From an uncultured Clostridia bacterium (GTDB lineage: Bacteria; Bacillota; Clostridia; Oscillospirales; Ruminococcaceae), in NCBI GenBank assembly GCA_947627005.1, contig CANQUJ010000014.1:1-48237 (forward strand): a stretch of DNA of 48,237 nucleotides, given 5' to 3'. The position numbers were made by a program, and so were the translations under genes. The notes beneath the pieces were generated by a model that saw only the letters and a list, made by a program, of their open reading frames with translations, searched no databases and was not told where the DNA came from. Of this stretch, positions 40,853-48,237 are shown in pieces. Position 1 is the first letter of the stretch; each line of letters opens with the position of its first letter.

Positions 40853-41455
40853 ATGCCCGAAAACGAAACCGCCGCCAATCTCGGCGAAAATAAAGCCCAA
40901 AAGAAGCCGGAGAGCCAAAAAAAGCAGCAGCAGGCGCTGTTGGTTTTGTTGATCGTCGTCGCCGTCGGCGTCGCGATAATTCTCTATAACAACGGCGTCT
41001 TGGGCGGGGGTTCAAGCCGCCGCCCGGTCGAGCAATACCTAAACGCCATCGCCTCCCGCGATTTCGATTCCTACATCGAATCAATGCCCCCGCGCATGGC
41101 CGAGGATTATTCCGCCGAGCTTTCGGAGCGCGGCCTTTCAAAAGAAGACTATATGCGCGAGCTTTATTCCGACTATTTCGAGGAATTCGGCGAAAATATG
41201 ACCGTCACCCTCGAATTTACCGACCGCTCCCGCCCCGACGCCGAATATGTCGACGGCTTCAGGAATTCCTATCAGCGGATTTACGGCGAAGAGATACGCT
41301 TTAACTCCGTCTTCGAGATAGACGTTACCGCCCGCTTCTCGGGTGAAAATTCCGCCGACGGCATCAACCTCGAGTGTTACGTCGTAAAATCCGGCGGAAA
41401 GTGGTATATCGTCGGCTGCGACTACGAAACGGTCGCCGCCGAAGAGACCGAATAA
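40853..41455 (+). CDS. Membrane-anchored protein with extracytoplasmic domain
   Basis: 200 residues. A charged, Lys/Gln-rich N terminus of about 24 residues precedes one membrane segment (about 28-48, QALLVLLIVVAVGVAIIL). The outer part (about 60-195) starts RRPVEQYLNAIASRDFDSYI and ends CYVVKSGGKWYIVGCDYETV, a cystatin/NTF2-like layout found in many small surface proteins. Exact family unknown. It follows the degV gene by 19 nt, with GGAGG upstream, so the two are probably co-transcribed. Confidence 0.78.
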   Translation: MPENETAANLGENKAQKKPESQKKQQQALLVLLIVVAVGVAIILYNNGVLGGGSSRRPVEQYLNAIASRDFDSYIESMPPRMAEDYSAELSERGLSKEDYMRELYSDYFEEFGENMTVTLEFTDRSRPDAEYVDGFRNSYQRIYGEEIRFNSVFEIDVTARFSGENSADGINLECYVVKSGGKWYIVGCDYETVAAEETE

Positions 41456-41462
41456 AATTTAA

Positions 41463-41491
41463 ATCGGGGAGGATATCTCCCCGATTTTTTT
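41463..41491 (+). terminator. Terminator after the degV operon
   Basis: ATCGGGGA, loop GGATATC, TCCCCGAT, then a run of T. It borders the convergent lysozyme gene and may serve both directions. Confidence 0.88.
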
Positions 41492-42158
41492 ACATTCGAT
41501 TAAGACCCGCTTTTTTGATTATTTTCGCGTAATCTTTATAAGCGACGTCCTCGTCTAACTTGCCGGAATAAACCCCCGGCAAAACAAGCGACGACTGTTT
41601 CTGCCAGATCCCGATGTTCCCGGAATAAAGCTCGTCGCGGCGCTTTTCGTCGGTATAGCAGGCCAGCCAGACGTCGAAGTGTTTAAGCCGCTCGGCGTTA
41701 AGCTTTCGCCTGAACCAATCCGCCGAGGCGTAGATCATCGTATAATACCCCTCTTTTTCGACCTTTTCGAGAAAGCTCAGCGCTATATCCGTTCTTTCGT
41801 CGACTGTCAGCTTCTTCTGCGATTTATCCTCGATGTCGAACGCCACCGGGTATTCAAGCTTTTTCCCGCTTATCCATCTCAAAAAACATTCGGCCTCCCG
41901 CCTCGCCTCGGCCTGCGTTGTGGCGTAGCTGTAAATATACGCCCCTCGAAAGACCCCCGCCTTTCCGGCGGCGGAATAGTGGTTTTCAAATTCCGCGTCC
42001 TTCTGCGAGTCGTACATTCCGTATCCCGCGCGGAGCATCGCGAATTTTAAACCCGCCCTTTTCAGCGCGAAATAGTCTATCTTTTCAGCCTTTTGATATC
42101 TCGAAACGTCGATGCCCGAAATCTGCGTAAAAACTCTCCTTTCGTCATTTAAGCCCAA
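41490..42158 (-). CDS. GH25 lysozyme (endolysin-type)
   Basis: The conserved GH25 barrel starts at ISGIDVSRYQ, with LRAGYG and FDIED (catalytic acids) further on, and ends with WQKQSSLVLPGVYSGKLDED. It cleaves between N-acetylmuramic acid and N-acetylglucosamine in peptidoglycan. No signal peptide: it needs a holin, whose gene is directly upstream. The only canonical start is TTG 42158, inside the holin gene. The strong ribosome site AGGAGAGTTTTT is followed by ACG at 42128, where an ATG would be expected; the start has probably mutated from ATG to ACG. Confidence 0.9.
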   Translation of the reverse strand: MGLNDERRVFTQISGIDVSRYQKAEKIDYFALKRAGLKFAMLRAGYGMYDSQKDAEFENHYSAAGKAGVFRGAYIYSYATTQAEARREAECFLRWISGKKLEYPVAFDIEDKSQKKLTVDERTDIALSFLEKVEKEGYYTMIYASADWFRRKLNAERLKHFDVWLACYTDEKRRDELYSGNIGIWQKQSSLVLPGVYSGKLDEDVAYKDYAKIIKKAGLNRM

Positions 42159-42438
42159 GGCCGTAAAGCTCGGCCTCGACTATTTTTTCCAGGCTTTCCC
42201 GGTCGACCCCAAAGCCCTTGGATTCCAAAAAATCGAGGACGTAGCCGAGCTTTTCTTCGCCCCTGCCCGCTCCCTCGTAAAGCTTTTCCGCGGCTGCGGC
42301 CGCTGCCCTCGCCCAGGTTTTTATCTTCAAAAGCTTTTCCTCTCCGCATTTTTCCCTAAGCCAAGGCACCAAAACCGAGGTTATTACCGCCGCGAAAAGT
42401 GTTATAAGCGCCTCGAAAAGCGGCGTTAAATCGGTCAT
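42145..42438 (-). CDS. Phage-type holin (LLH-like)
   Basis: 97 residues from ATG 42438 (AAAGGAGAG upstream). One strong membrane segment at about 8-30 (ALITLFAAVITSVLVPWL) is followed by a charged helix (EEKLLKIKTWARAAAAAAEK) and an acidic tail. This form fits phage holins that let an endolysin pass the membrane. It lies directly before the GH25 gene, same strand, overlapping it by 14 nt if TTG 42158 is the lysozyme start. Confidence 0.85.
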   Translation of the reverse strand: MTDLTPLFEALITLFAAVITSVLVPWLREKCGEEKLLKIKTWARAAAAAAEKLYEGAGRGEEKLGYVLDFLESKGFGVDRESLEKIVEAELYGLGLK

Positions 42439-42451
42439 AAAATCTCTCCTT

Positions 42452-42724
42452 TCAATTTTTGTGAGCCTGCTCGATGATATATCTGTCGAGCTTTTCCTTT
42501 TCTGTCGATACCGAGTGGTTCGCGCCGAGCTGTTTAAGCCCGTCAAGACAGGCCGAAAGCGCCGAAACGATCATCATATTCTCTTTTTTGAGGCTTTTGA
42601 TGTCCTCGTCCTGCTTCGCCTGCCTTTCAAACCACCTGACCGCCGCGGCGACGCTTCCGCAAAGGGCCGCGCAAGCCGCGCAGGCGGCCGAAATCGCGGT
42701 TATTTCGGATAAAATCTCGCTCAA
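42452..42724 (-). CDS. Phage lysis-module accessory protein (first gene of the cassette)
   Basis: About 90 residues if TTG 42724 is the start. A longer frame to 42844 runs across the promoter at 42797-42825, so it is rejected. One membrane segment rich in Ala/Cys (ISAACAACAALCGSVAAAV) is followed by KQDEDIKSLKKENMMIVSAL, then SACLDGLKQLGANHSV. Small proteins of this pattern sit next to holins in Clostridia phages. The start codon is uncertain; no strong ribosome site is visible. Precise role unknown. Confidence 0.7.
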   Translation of the reverse strand: MSEILSEITAISAACAACAALCGSVAAAVRWFERQAKQDEDIKSLKKENMMIVSALSACLDGLKQLGANHSVSTEKEKLDRYIIEQAHKN

Positions 42725-42796
42725 TCCGCTTCCCCGCCCTCTCTTTTCTTTAAAACCGTTTGAATCATCCTTTCGATAAAAATCCCCTCGTATATT

Positions 42797-42825
42797 ATTA
42801 TATTCGCGAAACGTTTGTTCGTCAA
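42797..42825 (-). promoter_or_regulatory. Promoter of the lysis cassette
   Basis: Minus-strand TTGACG (42825-42820), 17-nt spacer, TATAAT (42802-42797). Confidence 0.82.
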
Positions 42826-42829
42826 TTCT

Positions 42830-42855
42830 CCGGAGTCCGTACAATCGGACTCCGG
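42830..42855. promoter_or_regulatory. Hairpin between divergent promoters
   Basis: CCGGAGTCCG, loop TACAAT, CGGACTCCGG, 5 nt from the -35 box of the lysis cassette promoter; possible operator. Confidence 0.5.
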
Positions 42856-42883
42856 GAAGACTTTTTAAAATTTCTCCCGGGTA

Positions 42884-42912
42884 TTGAAATTTTCGCGCGG
42901 TTGTGACATACT
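42884..42912 (+). promoter_or_regulatory. Promoter of the gtrA-fliB operon
   Basis: TTGAAA (42884-42889), 17-nt spacer, CATACT (42907-42912). Confidence 0.65.
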
Positions 42913-42934
42913 AAACAAAAAGGGGGGCGACGGC

Positions 42935-43363
42935 TTGAACAAAATCAAAGACTCGATAAAAAAGCTTTTTTCCGCGCAGTCGGTAAGATATTTCGCCTCG
43001 TCCTGCGCCGCTTTCGCCGCAGACTACGCCCTGCTGCTCGTTTTGGATAAGCTTTTGGGCGGGGCCTCGGTCTTTTCGATGGAAATTTCCGCGATCATTG
43101 CTTTTGCGATAAGCTCGCAGATAAATTTCTGGATAAACCGACTCTGGGTCTTCCGCTCTAAAAAATCCCCGTTGCCCGAGCTCGGGGGCTACTATTCCCT
43201 CGCGCTCGTAAGTTTTTCGATAAAAACCTTCGTCCTGCTCGAGCTTTTCGTAAGGGTTATCGGCCTGCCTCTCGCGATTTCAAAGCCTGCGGCCGAGGCG
43301 ATAATGTTCGCCGTAAACTATTTCGTTCAGAAAAAAATTATTTTTAGGGTGAAAAAGCGATGA
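42935..43363 (+). CDS. GtrA-family membrane protein
   Basis: 142 residues from TTG 42935, with AGGGGGG 7 nt upstream; the in-frame TTG at 42884 lies in the promoter. Four membrane segments: YFASSCAAFAADYALLLVLD, SMEISAIIAFAISSQINFWI, YYSLALVSFSIKTFVLLELF and the last around VNYFVQKKIIF. The NFWINRLWVF motif is typical of GtrA, which moves lipid-linked sugars across the membrane for surface glycosylation. Its stop overlaps the next start (ATGA at 43360-43363). Confidence 0.88.
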   Translation: MNKIKDSIKKLFSAQSVRYFASSCAAFAADYALLLVLDKLLGGASVFSMEISAIIAFAISSQINFWINRLWVFRSKKSPLPELGGYYSLALVSFSIKTFVLLELFVRVIGLPLAISKPAAEAIMFAVNYFVQKKIIFRVKKR

Positions 43364-44286
43364 ATTTTTCGGTCCCCGAATATTTCAAGGGTTTTCGCTG
43401 CCTCGCCGGCGACTGCAAAGAAAGCTGCTGCCGCGCCGGGTGGGAGATTCCGCTCGACCCCGAAACCTTTGAATTTTACAAAAAAAGCGGAGTCGAAATC
43501 GAGAAAAATACATATTCCGACCCCGACGGCGACATCGTTTTTAAGCTTAGAGAAGACCTTTCCTGCCCCTATCTTCAAGAAGACGGCCTTTGCGGGCTTT
43601 ATATAAAAACCGGCGGCCGCCTTTGCGAAATCTGCGACAAATACCCCCGCTTTTTCGAGGAATACGAGGGCTTTGCCGAGGCCGGGCTTTCGCCCTCATG
43701 CCCCGAGGCGAGAAGGCTTATCTTTCAAAGCTCGCCCGAAAGTTATCGCGACATCTCACATTCTTCGCCCGACCCGCTTTTGCGGCTTCTGATTTCGGGC
43801 AGAAAGGCCGCTTTTAAAATAATCTCGGCCGAGCCGACCCCGGAGGATGCGCTAAAAAATATCCTCGGCCTTTGCATAGAGCTCGACGATATCGCAAGCC
43901 GCGGCGATGAGGAGCCCGCAAAAGAGTTCGCGTTCTCTCCGGCCGACCCTTTGGACGCCGAGGAAATGCGCCGCCTGCGCGGGTTTATCTTGGAAAATAC
44001 CGAGATTCTTACCCCGCGCTGGAAAGAGCTTTTGGCCTCTTCACCGAAAAAAACTTCCGGGAAAGAGAGCGAGCGCCGGGGGTATCTTTGCTATCTCGTA
44101 TACAGGTATTTTTTAAAGGCGATAAATTCCGAGAGCGCCCTTGCGGCGGGGCTGTTCATCAGCGCGCTTTACGAGCTTTCGGCCTCGATAAGCGAAGACT
44201 TTTCCGAGTCGGTCGGCCTCGTATCGAAAGAGATCGAACACAATTCGGGCAACGTCGAAAGGCTTTTCGCCGCGCTCGCGCAATAA
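43360..44286 (+). CDS. fliB: FliB-family lysine N-methylase-like protein
   Basis: 308 residues. Cysteine clusters in the FliB pattern: FRCLAGDCKESCCRAGWEIP near residue 12, LSCPYLQEDGLCGLY near 65, RLCEICDKYPRFFEEYEG near 86, then SCPEARRL. These likely bind iron-sulfur or zinc. FliB methylates lysines of flagellin in Salmonella; here no flagellin or flagellar gene is in view, so the substrate could be another surface protein such as the pilin-like protein. It overlaps GtrA by 4 nt. Confidence 0.88.
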   Translation: MNFSVPEYFKGFRCLAGDCKESCCRAGWEIPLDPETFEFYKKSGVEIEKNTYSDPDGDIVFKLREDLSCPYLQEDGLCGLYIKTGGRLCEICDKYPRFFEEYEGFAEAGLSPSCPEARRLIFQSSPESYRDISHSSPDPLLRLLISGRKAAFKIISAEPTPEDALKNILGLCIELDDIASRGDEEPAKEFAFSPADPLDAEEMRRLRGFILENTEILTPRWKELLASSPKKTSGKESERRGYLCYLVYRYFLKAINSESALAAGLFISALYELSASISEDFSESVGLVSKEIEHNSGNVERLFAALAQ

Positions 44287-44312
44287 AAGAGAAGATAAAG
44301 GGGCGCTTCGCC

Positions 44313-44340
44313 TTGACATTTCTCAAAAAAAGGTTATAAT
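44313..44340 (+). promoter_or_regulatory. Promoter of metG
   Basis: TTGACA (44313-44318), 16-nt spacer, TATAAT (44335-44340). Confidence 0.8.
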
Positions 44341-44386
44341 AAAAAGGCGCAGTTTGGCTGCGATTAAACGAAAGGAATTAAACGTT

Positions 44387-46351
44387 ATGGAAAAAAAGCC
44401 CTATCTGATCACAACCGCGATCGCATACGCCTCTAAGCTTCCTCATATCGGCAATCTCTACGACCACGTCTGCGCCGACGCTATCGCGAGGGCCAAACGA
44501 ATGCAGGGCTTCGATGTTTTCTTCCTTACCGGCACCGACGAGCACGGCCAGAAGATCGAAGAAGAAGCCGTCAAACAGGGGATAACCCCGCAGCAGCACG
44601 TCGACAGGATCTCCGGCGAGATCCGCTCGGAGCTCGACTCGCTTTATATCAGCTACAATAAGTTTATCCGCACCACCGACCCGGAGCACGAAAGGGCGGT
44701 CCAGCGCGCTTTCGACAAGCTTTATAAACAGGGCGACATCTACGAGAGCGAATACGAGGGGTGGTATTGCCTTCCCTGCGAAAGCTTCTTCACCGAAGTC
44801 CAGCTTAAAGACGGCCGCTGCCCCGACTGCGGAGCGGAAGTCAGAAAGACCAAAGAAAAGGCGTATTTCTTCAAACTTTCAAAATATCAGAAGCAGCTGG
44901 AAGAATTTTTCGAGCAAAACCCCTCGTTTATCCAGCCCGAAAGCCGCAAAAACGAGATGATCAACAACTTCATCAAGCCCGGGCTCCAGGATTTCTGCAT
45001 AACCCGCTCCTCCTTCAAGTGGGGCATCCCGGTCGACTTCGACCCGCAGCATATAATCTACGTCTGGATCGACGCGCTTAACAACTACATCACCGCCCTC
45101 GGGTACGACCCGGAAACCCCAAGCGAAAACTATAAAAAATACTGGGAAAACTGCGTCCACGTCATCGGGAAGGACATTTTGCGGTTCCATTCCGTCTACT
45201 GGGTCGCCTGGCTTATGGCGCTCGGCGCAAAGCTTCCGAAACAGATTTTCGCCCACCCCTGGCTTTTGTTCGGCGAAGACAAAATGTCCAAATCAAAGGG
45301 CAACGTGATCTACGCGGGAGAGATGGTAAAGCGCTTCGGCGCAGACGCCACCCGCTACTATATGCTCTCAGAAATGCCCTTTGCGGCCGACGGCTCGATC
45401 AGCTACGAGGCTTTTATCGACCGCTATAACACCGACCTCGCCAACACCCTCGGGAACCTCGTAAACCGCACCGTCGCGATGGTGAACCGCTATTTCGGCG
45501 GGACGGTATACGCCCCCGGCGACAAAAACGAGACCGACCTCGACCTCGAGCGCAAATGTATCGAAGCCGTCGAGAAAACGCAGGCCCACCTCGATTCCTA
45601 CCGAATCGCCGACGCGGTCGACGACGTTATGTCTTTGGCGCGCAGGGCTAATAAATACATCGACGAGACCTCGCCTTGGGTCCTCGCGAAAGAAGAAGCC
45701 TCTTTGCCGAGGCTTAAGACCGTTTTGTACGAGCTTATAGAGGCGATAAGGTTCATCGGCGCGCTCGCCTCGCCCTTTATACCCGACACCGCCGAGAAGA
45801 TTTTCTCTCAAATAGGCTTCAAGGCCGAAAGCTTTGAAGACCTTGCCGAGTTCGGGAAATACCCGGCCGGCAACAAAGTCGGCGAGGCTAAGCCCCTTTT
45901 CGCAAGGATCGACCCGAAGACCCTTGACGAGCTCGTCGCCGAGATGGAGGCATTAAAGGCCAAGGCAGCGGCGGAGGCCGTCGCGAAAGAGGCCGCCGAG
46001 AGCGCGGATATCCCCGCGATAGCCGAAGAAATAACCATCGACGATTTCGCAAAGGCGGACCTTAGAGCCGGTAAGATAATCTCCTGCGAAAAGGTCGAAA
46101 AATCCAAAAAGCTTTTGAGATTAAAGCTTGAAGACGGCTTCGGAACGAGGCAGATACTTTCCGGCATCGCGAAATGGTATTCGCCCGAAGACCTTGTCGG
46201 CAGGACGGTTATGTTTGTCGCCAACCTTAAGCCCGCAAAGCTTTGCGGCGAAATGAGCGAGGGAATGATCTGCGCCGCGGATATGCCGGACGGCTCGGCA
46301 AAGGTCTGCTTCCTCGACGAAAGCGTTCCCGCAGGGGCGAAAATCCGCTGA
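44387..46351 (+). CDS. metG: Methionyl-tRNA synthetase
   Basis: 654 residues from ATG 44387 (AAAGGAA upstream). The class I signature HIGN is at 20-23 and KMSKS at 299-303. The zinc knuckle has the cysteines CLPCESF and CPDCGAE near residues 127-148. After the anticodon-binding domain comes an Ala/Glu-rich linker (about 520-550) and a C-terminal tRNA-binding domain (about 555-654, DFAKADLRAGKIISCEKVEK, then GEMSEGMICAA). It charges tRNA-Met. Full length and complete. Confidence 0.98.
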   Translation: MEKKPYLITTAIAYASKLPHIGNLYDHVCADAIARAKRMQGFDVFFLTGTDEHGQKIEEEAVKQGITPQQHVDRISGEIRSELDSLYISYNKFIRTTDPEHERAVQRAFDKLYKQGDIYESEYEGWYCLPCESFFTEVQLKDGRCPDCGAEVRKTKEKAYFFKLSKYQKQLEEFFEQNPSFIQPESRKNEMINNFIKPGLQDFCITRSSFKWGIPVDFDPQHIIYVWIDALNNYITALGYDPETPSENYKKYWENCVHVIGKDILRFHSVYWVAWLMALGAKLPKQIFAHPWLLFGEDKMSKSKGNVIYAGEMVKRFGADATRYYMLSEMPFAADGSISYEAFIDRYNTDLANTLGNLVNRTVAMVNRYFGGTVYAPGDKNETDLDLERKCIEAVEKTQAHLDSYRIADAVDDVMSLARRANKYIDETSPWVLAKEEASLPRLKTVLYELIEAIRFIGALASPFIPDTAEKIFSQIGFKAESFEDLAEFGKYPAGNKVGEAKPLFARIDPKTLDELVAEMEALKAKAAAEAVAKEAAESADIPAIAEEITIDDFAKADLRAGKIISCEKVEKSKKLLRLKLEDGFGTRQILSGIAKWYSPEDLVGRTVMFVANLKPAKLCGEMSEGMICAADMPDGSAKVCFLDESVPAGAKIR

Positions 46352-46375
46352 TAACGCGACGATATTGAGGGGAAA

Positions 46376-47512
46376 ATGTCTAAAAAGAAAAAAATAATGC
46401 TGCCGCCGGAATGTGAGATATTTGTCGACGAATACGGCCGCGCGCTTAAGCTTATTCATAAAGACGGCAATATAAAGTCGGGCGATATTTGCGATGCGGA
46501 GGAGCTCGTCAAGCGGACCTCGGCGGAATTTGAAAAGCGCCTTAAGGGCGACGAGAAAGACTCTCCCCGGGTCCTCGTCTCGAGATACGCCGACGGCACC
46601 GTCGACTATGCAATTCGAATCCTCGAGTTAAACAATATCTACGACGAAGCGGTCGCTTTAAGAGAGGTCGAGCTGAAATATCTTACCAAGGTGAACGAGG
46701 GCGGATATTTGGACTGCAGCATAGTCAACGACGCCGCGATGATCGGAAACAACATGATTTTAAGAACGGCGGGCGGCGACACTCCCTATCCGTTTTCATA
46801 CCTCGGCAAGCTTTTCGACCGCCTATATAAAGCCGACAGAATCTACTGCAACGGCTCGCTCGGCGGGTTTATCAAAAATCTGATAATCCTCGCCGCAGTC
46901 GTCGGGCTTCTTTGCGCGATCTGGCTTATCGAGCCGGTCTCGGCGCTCTTTTCGCATAACATCTTCGGCATCCTCTCGGTTTTGACGGCGGGGGCTTTGG
47001 GCGTTTTCGTATGGAAAAAATATCAGGATTACCTCGGATATTTCAGCGGCTGCCTCGGCTATATTCTTGCCGGCGCCCTCGGAATGGTCACGATTTTGAT
47101 TCTGCTCGACGACGAGGTCTCTAAGGCGGAGGCCTGTTCCGCCGCGACGGTTCTTGCGATAACCGCCGTCGCCGCGATTATGATGATTTCATACTGGATA
47201 CCCTCTTTCTTCGGGAATTTGAGATATATGCTCCATATCGCCACCGCGAAAGAAAAATTTTTTGCCGCCAAGGGCGCGGTCAACGATTATTTGGGGGAGA
47301 TTCGCGGGGCCGTTAAAACGGCGAAAAAGCTTATATCGAGCGACAGCCCGGGCTTTGCGAACGTCTACGGATATGTCACGCGGCACTTCTCGGTAGTCAA
47401 CGAAAACGGCGAAAAGGCCGCGGACGAGGTCGTCTGGGATTCGTTCATCAAGCGGTTTGAAGCGGCGGAGAAATATTATGATAAGGCCGCCGGGATAGCC
47501 GAGCATTATTGA
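46376..47512 (+). CDS. Membrane protein of unknown function
   Basis: 378 residues. A soluble N-terminal part (about 1-165) contains RVLVSRYADGTVDYAIRILE; then three or four membrane segments (about 165-275, NLIILAAVVGLLCAIWLIEP onward); then a helical cytoplasmic tail. No family recognised. It starts 24 nt after metG with GAGGGG upstream, so it may be read through from metG. Confidence 0.78.
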   Translation: MSKKKKIMLPPECEIFVDEYGRALKLIHKDGNIKSGDICDAEELVKRTSAEFEKRLKGDEKDSPRVLVSRYADGTVDYAIRILELNNIYDEAVALREVELKYLTKVNEGGYLDCSIVNDAAMIGNNMILRTAGGDTPYPFSYLGKLFDRLYKADRIYCNGSLGGFIKNLIILAAVVGLLCAIWLIEPVSALFSHNIFGILSVLTAGALGVFVWKKYQDYLGYFSGCLGYILAGALGMVTILILLDDEVSKAEACSAATVLAITAVAAIMMISYWIPSFFGNLRYMLHIATAKEKFFAAKGAVNDYLGEIRGAVKTAKKLISSDSPGFANVYGYVTRHFSVVNENGEKAADEVVWDSFIKRFEAAEKYYDKAAGIAEHY

Positions 47513-47631
47513 GATTTTTGACGGAGGATATTTTGAAGCTCGTTGTTATAATCGGCTGAGGGGCGGCTCGTCAAAGAAAAATTCGGACTGTAAATCAATA
47601 CGACTTGTAGTATTTAATAGGAAATTGACAT

Positions 47632-48156
47632 ATGGTATATTATTCTGACGGCAAAATAACCGTCCGAGACTTGGCGGAGAGCGACCCGAAAGTCTTTGCC
47701 GAGGGCGAACGCGCCCAAGGCTGGGAGGCCGACGAGTCGAAGCTCGAAAAACGCCTCGCGGAAAGAGAAGAGGGCAGGGCGATTTGCCTTGCGGCCGACT
47801 GGTGCGGCGAGCCCGCGGGTTATGTCAGCGTCTACCCGAAATATGAGCACGGCGCTTTCACGGGGCGGCTGCCGATGATCGTCGACTTTGCGGTTCTTGA
47901 AAAATTTCGCAGAAGAGGAGTCGGCGGGAAGCTTATGGACGTCGCGGAAGAAATCGCGGGGAGATTCTCGGACGAGGTCGGCCTCGGCGTGGGGCTGAAC
48001 TCGGGCTATGGCAGCGCGCAGCGAATGTATTGCAAGCGCGGGTATCTGCCCGACGGCAGCGGCGTTTGGTATCGCGACAGGGTCTGCGGCGAGTATGAAG
48101 ATTGCCGCAACGACGACGATTTGGTGCTGTATTTTTCTAAAAAACTCCGGCTTTGA
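47632..48156 (+). CDS. GNAT-family N-acetyltransferase
   Basis: 174 residues. It shows the acetyl-CoA binding pattern VLEKFRRRGVGGKLMDVAEE (R/Q-x-x-G-x-G/A) near residue 90, preceded by MIVDFAVLEKF, and the C-terminal VGLGVGLNSGYGSAQRMYCK with RGYLPDGSGVWYRDR. The substrate is unknown. It stands alone upstream of a tRNA gene. Confidence 0.92.
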   Translation: MVYYSDGKITVRDLAESDPKVFAEGERAQGWEADESKLEKRLAEREEGRAICLAADWCGEPAGYVSVYPKYEHGAFTGRLPMIVDFAVLEKFRRRGVGGKLMDVAEEIAGRFSDEVGLGVGLNSGYGSAQRMYCKRGYLPDGSGVWYRDRVCGEYEDCRNDDDLVLYFSKKLRL

Positions 48157-48167
48157 CCGAAGCATAA

Positions 48168-48237
48168 CTGTCCGTAGCTCAGTGGATAGAGCAATGCGCT
48201 CCGACCGCATGCGCGCAGGTTCGATTCCTGTCGGACA
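48168..48237 (+). tRNA. tRNA-Arg (anticodon CCG), 3' end cut by the window
   Basis: Acceptor CTGTCCG (48168-48174) pairs with CGGACA at the last bases of the window; one more paired base plus the 3' end lie outside. D arm GCTC/GAGC, anticodon stem ATGCG/CGCAT with loop CTCCGAC (anticodon CCG), T arm GCAGG-TTCGATT-CCTGT. It reads CGG. Confidence 0.93.

Noticed and set aside
41490-42724. Complete prophage
   Set aside because: Only the lysis module is present; neighbouring genes are housekeeping or envelope genes.
42721-42768. Possible 15-aa leader peptide (ATG 42768) ending at the TTG of the lysis accessory gene
   Set aside because: The AAAGG lies directly against the ATG with no spacing, so translation is improbable.

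Overview
The window looks like the chromosome of a GC-rich, low-culture gut-type Clostridia bacterium (Oscillospirales-like). This is inferred, not proven: Gram-positive lipoprotein leaders, TTG starts with strong AGGAGG-type ribosome sites, TTGACA-17-TATAAT promoters, a collagen-like spore-surface type protein, tandem feoA genes, a lysis cassette and QueH all fit. The sequence enters inside one gene (hsdM) and leaves inside another (tRNA-Arg).

Layout. 1-3.4 kb: a defence patch with the end of a type I restriction-modification (RM) system (hsdM', hsdS), a small protein, and a zinc-ribbon protein with a TIR-like/deoxyribosyltransferase-like domain. 3.4-4.6 kb: non-coding, hairpin-rich repeats, then tRNA-Pro. 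4.7-8.4 kb (minus): lipoprotein, MBOAT acyltransferase and AlgJ-like partner, probably an envelope O-acetylation operon. 8.85-12.2 kb: feoA-feoA-feoB-Cys-rich protein iron operon with three GTTAGC..GCTAAC palindromes. 12.5-15.2 kb: ECF sigma factor and a membrane-anchored beta-propeller protein. 15.3-16.2 kb: nucleotidyltransferase.

16,819-30,521 is the centrepiece: a 13.7-kb element with a large serine recombinase sits inside a collagen-like gene. The two gene fragments lie at 30,522-31,301 (N-terminal) and 16,392-16,818 (C-terminal). Removing the element at an AT core rejoins them exactly in frame (about 402 residues). The element ends carry inverted arms (TTATGCACAACC / GGTTGTGCATAT). Cargo: a DUF6870-like protein, a truncated relaxase, XRE regulators, a second type I RM operon (hsdM, membrane protein, hsdS, and hsdR broken by an amber codon), a hidden minus-strand mini-transcript, a small Cys-rich protein and DinD.

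31.3-32.4 kb: a glycosyltransferase just upstream of the collagen-like gene. 32.5-35.8 kb: two paralogous sugar-type binding lipoproteins with matching G9 promoter boxes. 35.9-39.1 kb (minus): a very large pilin-like GLUG protein and queH. 39.2-39.9 kb: two copies of a multi-hairpin repeat in opposite orientation, related to one at 8.5 kb, with stems that change in a compensatory way. 40-41.5 kb: DegV and a membrane protein. 41.5-42.7 kb (minus): an orphan lysis cassette. 42.9-48.2 kb: GtrA, FliB-like methylase, metG, a membrane protein, a GNAT acetyltransferase and tRNA-Arg.

Limits: all family names come from reading motifs by eye; no database search, folding program or comparison genome was available.
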